Assembly: GCA_032207245.1 (NCBI GenBank)
Contig: CM063505.1
Location: 179,699,058 to 179,763,057, forward strand
Source: Pardosa pseudoannulata
Lineage: Eukaryota; Arthropoda; Arachnida; Araneae; Lycosidae
Direction: 5' to 3'
DNA: 64,000 nucleotides
The translations under genes were made by a program, and so were the position numbers. The notes beneath the pieces were generated by a model. It was not told the origin of the DNA and did no database searches. It saw nothing but the letters and a program-made list of their open reading frames with translations. The first letter of the stretch is position 1. Each line of letters begins with the position of its first letter. Positions 62,785-64,000 of the stretch are shown piece after piece.

Positions 62785-64000
62785 CTACAAATGACACAAA
62801 AATACATAAAACAAAGGGAAAAACGATATAACTGATTTTTTGTCCTCATAAAAATAATAAATTCACTATTTCATTATTAAAATCAAGCCTCATAAATTAA
62901 GAAGTCAAAACAAAGGAGACTAGACCAATGTATCTTTTTAAATATAGCAGTAGTGTTCATATATAAAGTTAAAGAGGGCTCTATTTCAGTTTTACAAATC
63001 TAATAAAAAGCCAGACCATATTTACATAGTATACATAAACTGCTTTTTAAATTAATTAAATAAATTGGTACACAATTCCTTAAGTGATATAATGCACAAA
63101 AATAAACCATGATTAAAAGAAAAATATCGTACAAAATAATTATCTTAAAACTCTTTATAAAATTAAAATATGATACAAATGCATTTATAACATGTAAAAC
63201 ATCTAACTAAGATGCCAAATTTGTTACAGACATCTACAGATGTTCTGTAAAATGATGACTAGTAAACTGTGAATAATTTGATTTTACTAAATTCACCATT
63301 AAATTTTATCAAAAATTGAAACTAGACAGTAAGTAGTGTGGATATTATGATTCTGTTAATTGTTTCTAAAACTCAATTATTAAAATTGATCTAAGCTGCA
63401 TTTATAATGCTTCTTTCATTTCAAATAATTTTAGTTCTCCTGCAGCTTCAACAATAAGTATCATTTCAAAAATTGATGATCTATCAAAAAATATTGTAAA
63501 CTAGCATATAGCCGTCATATGACGGGATTGGTAAAATTTTTAATTTTTCAGAATTGTAAAGAACCCTATGAGGCAGGTAAAAAAGTGGTTTGTTTTTTTG
63601 GCTGAGAATTAACCTTTCAACAAAAATAATGGATTAAAATTATCACATATGTACTCAATCTATTATTTAAGTCAAATAAAAAAGAAAATTATTTATGTAA
63701 TAGCTAAGTTTAGTGATAAAACGTATGGAAATATTGCAGAAAATAATCTAAATAATTTAAAATAAGAAATGATAAAATGAATAGGTTAAAGGAATGACGT
63801 CATAAGGCTAGAAAAAAATTGTTATTTTTACCTATTTATTATGCGATAAATTGATAAATTTAATCGCTTGCTCTTAAAATGGGGCTTGATATAATTGCAT
63901 TTGATCCTGTCGTATTATTTGTTTTTAATTGTGATGTGGACTGTATTCTCGTAGTTTAAATGAAGACTCGAAGAATCTTATCAATACATAAATTTATTAT
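62785..64000. other. Upstream intron of prosaposin; start of gene not in window
   Basis: No further exon was recognised up to 64000. The part to about 63503 is duplicated at 22359-23117. A perfect palindrome CCGTCATATGACGG at 63512-63525 lies immediately past the end of the duplicated stretch and may mark an insertion or element edge. Confidence 0.55.

Overview
The window is AT-rich animal (metazoan) nuclear DNA: intron-bearing genes with GT-AG junctions, long AT/CA/CT microsatellites, and remnants of mariner, Tc1, piggyBac, hAT, non-LTR and tRNA-derived SINE elements. The transposon set and a prosaposin with at least seven saposin-B domains fit an arthropod, perhaps an arachnid, but the sequence alone does not prove the taxon. 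Nothing looks bacterial, plasmid-borne or viral.

Two protein-coding genes can be assembled by hand, and they point at each other. On the + strand a three-finger (Ly6/uPAR-like) protein is split into a signal-peptide exon (2295-2355) in a GC-richer, CpG-containing patch, a first half-domain exon (25220-25341) and a second half-domain/tail exon (27120-27416). The phases match and the total is 480 nt, or 159 residues plus stop. On the - strand, 62784 down to 38751 carries the 3' part of a prosaposin/saposin-related gene. It has 17 exons totalling 2211 nt (736 codons plus stop), with seven saposin-B domains and the C-terminal saposin-A-type domain. The 5' end lies beyond 64000.

Layout: 1-1860 nested tandem repeats; 1875-2355 promoter-like patch and Ly6-like exon 1; 2356-25219 a very long intron holding a broken mariner (9514-10776), a broken Tc1 with intact ends and TA duplication (15201-16410), a LINE remnant (about 17970-19090), a 243-bp alternating tandem array (20165-22140) and a diverged copy of one prosaposin exon with its introns (about 22190-23117); 25220-28345 the rest of the Ly6-like gene, with a TTAA-flanked MITE in its last intron; 29240-30966 a decayed piggyBac with TTAA duplication; 31023-31560 and 33290-34013 two hAT-type non-autonomous elements; 34690-35620 a GC-richer island of unknown role; 37260-62784 the prosaposin gene.

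The most unusual structure is at 20165-23117. A fragment of the prosaposin gene, including one exon with intact splice sites and an open frame, sits about 40 kb away inside an intron of another gene and on the opposite strand to it. It abuts a tandem array whose unit resembles the intron sequence at the same relative place in the parent gene. I found no evidence of a wholly new system such as defence, CRISPR or biosynthesis.
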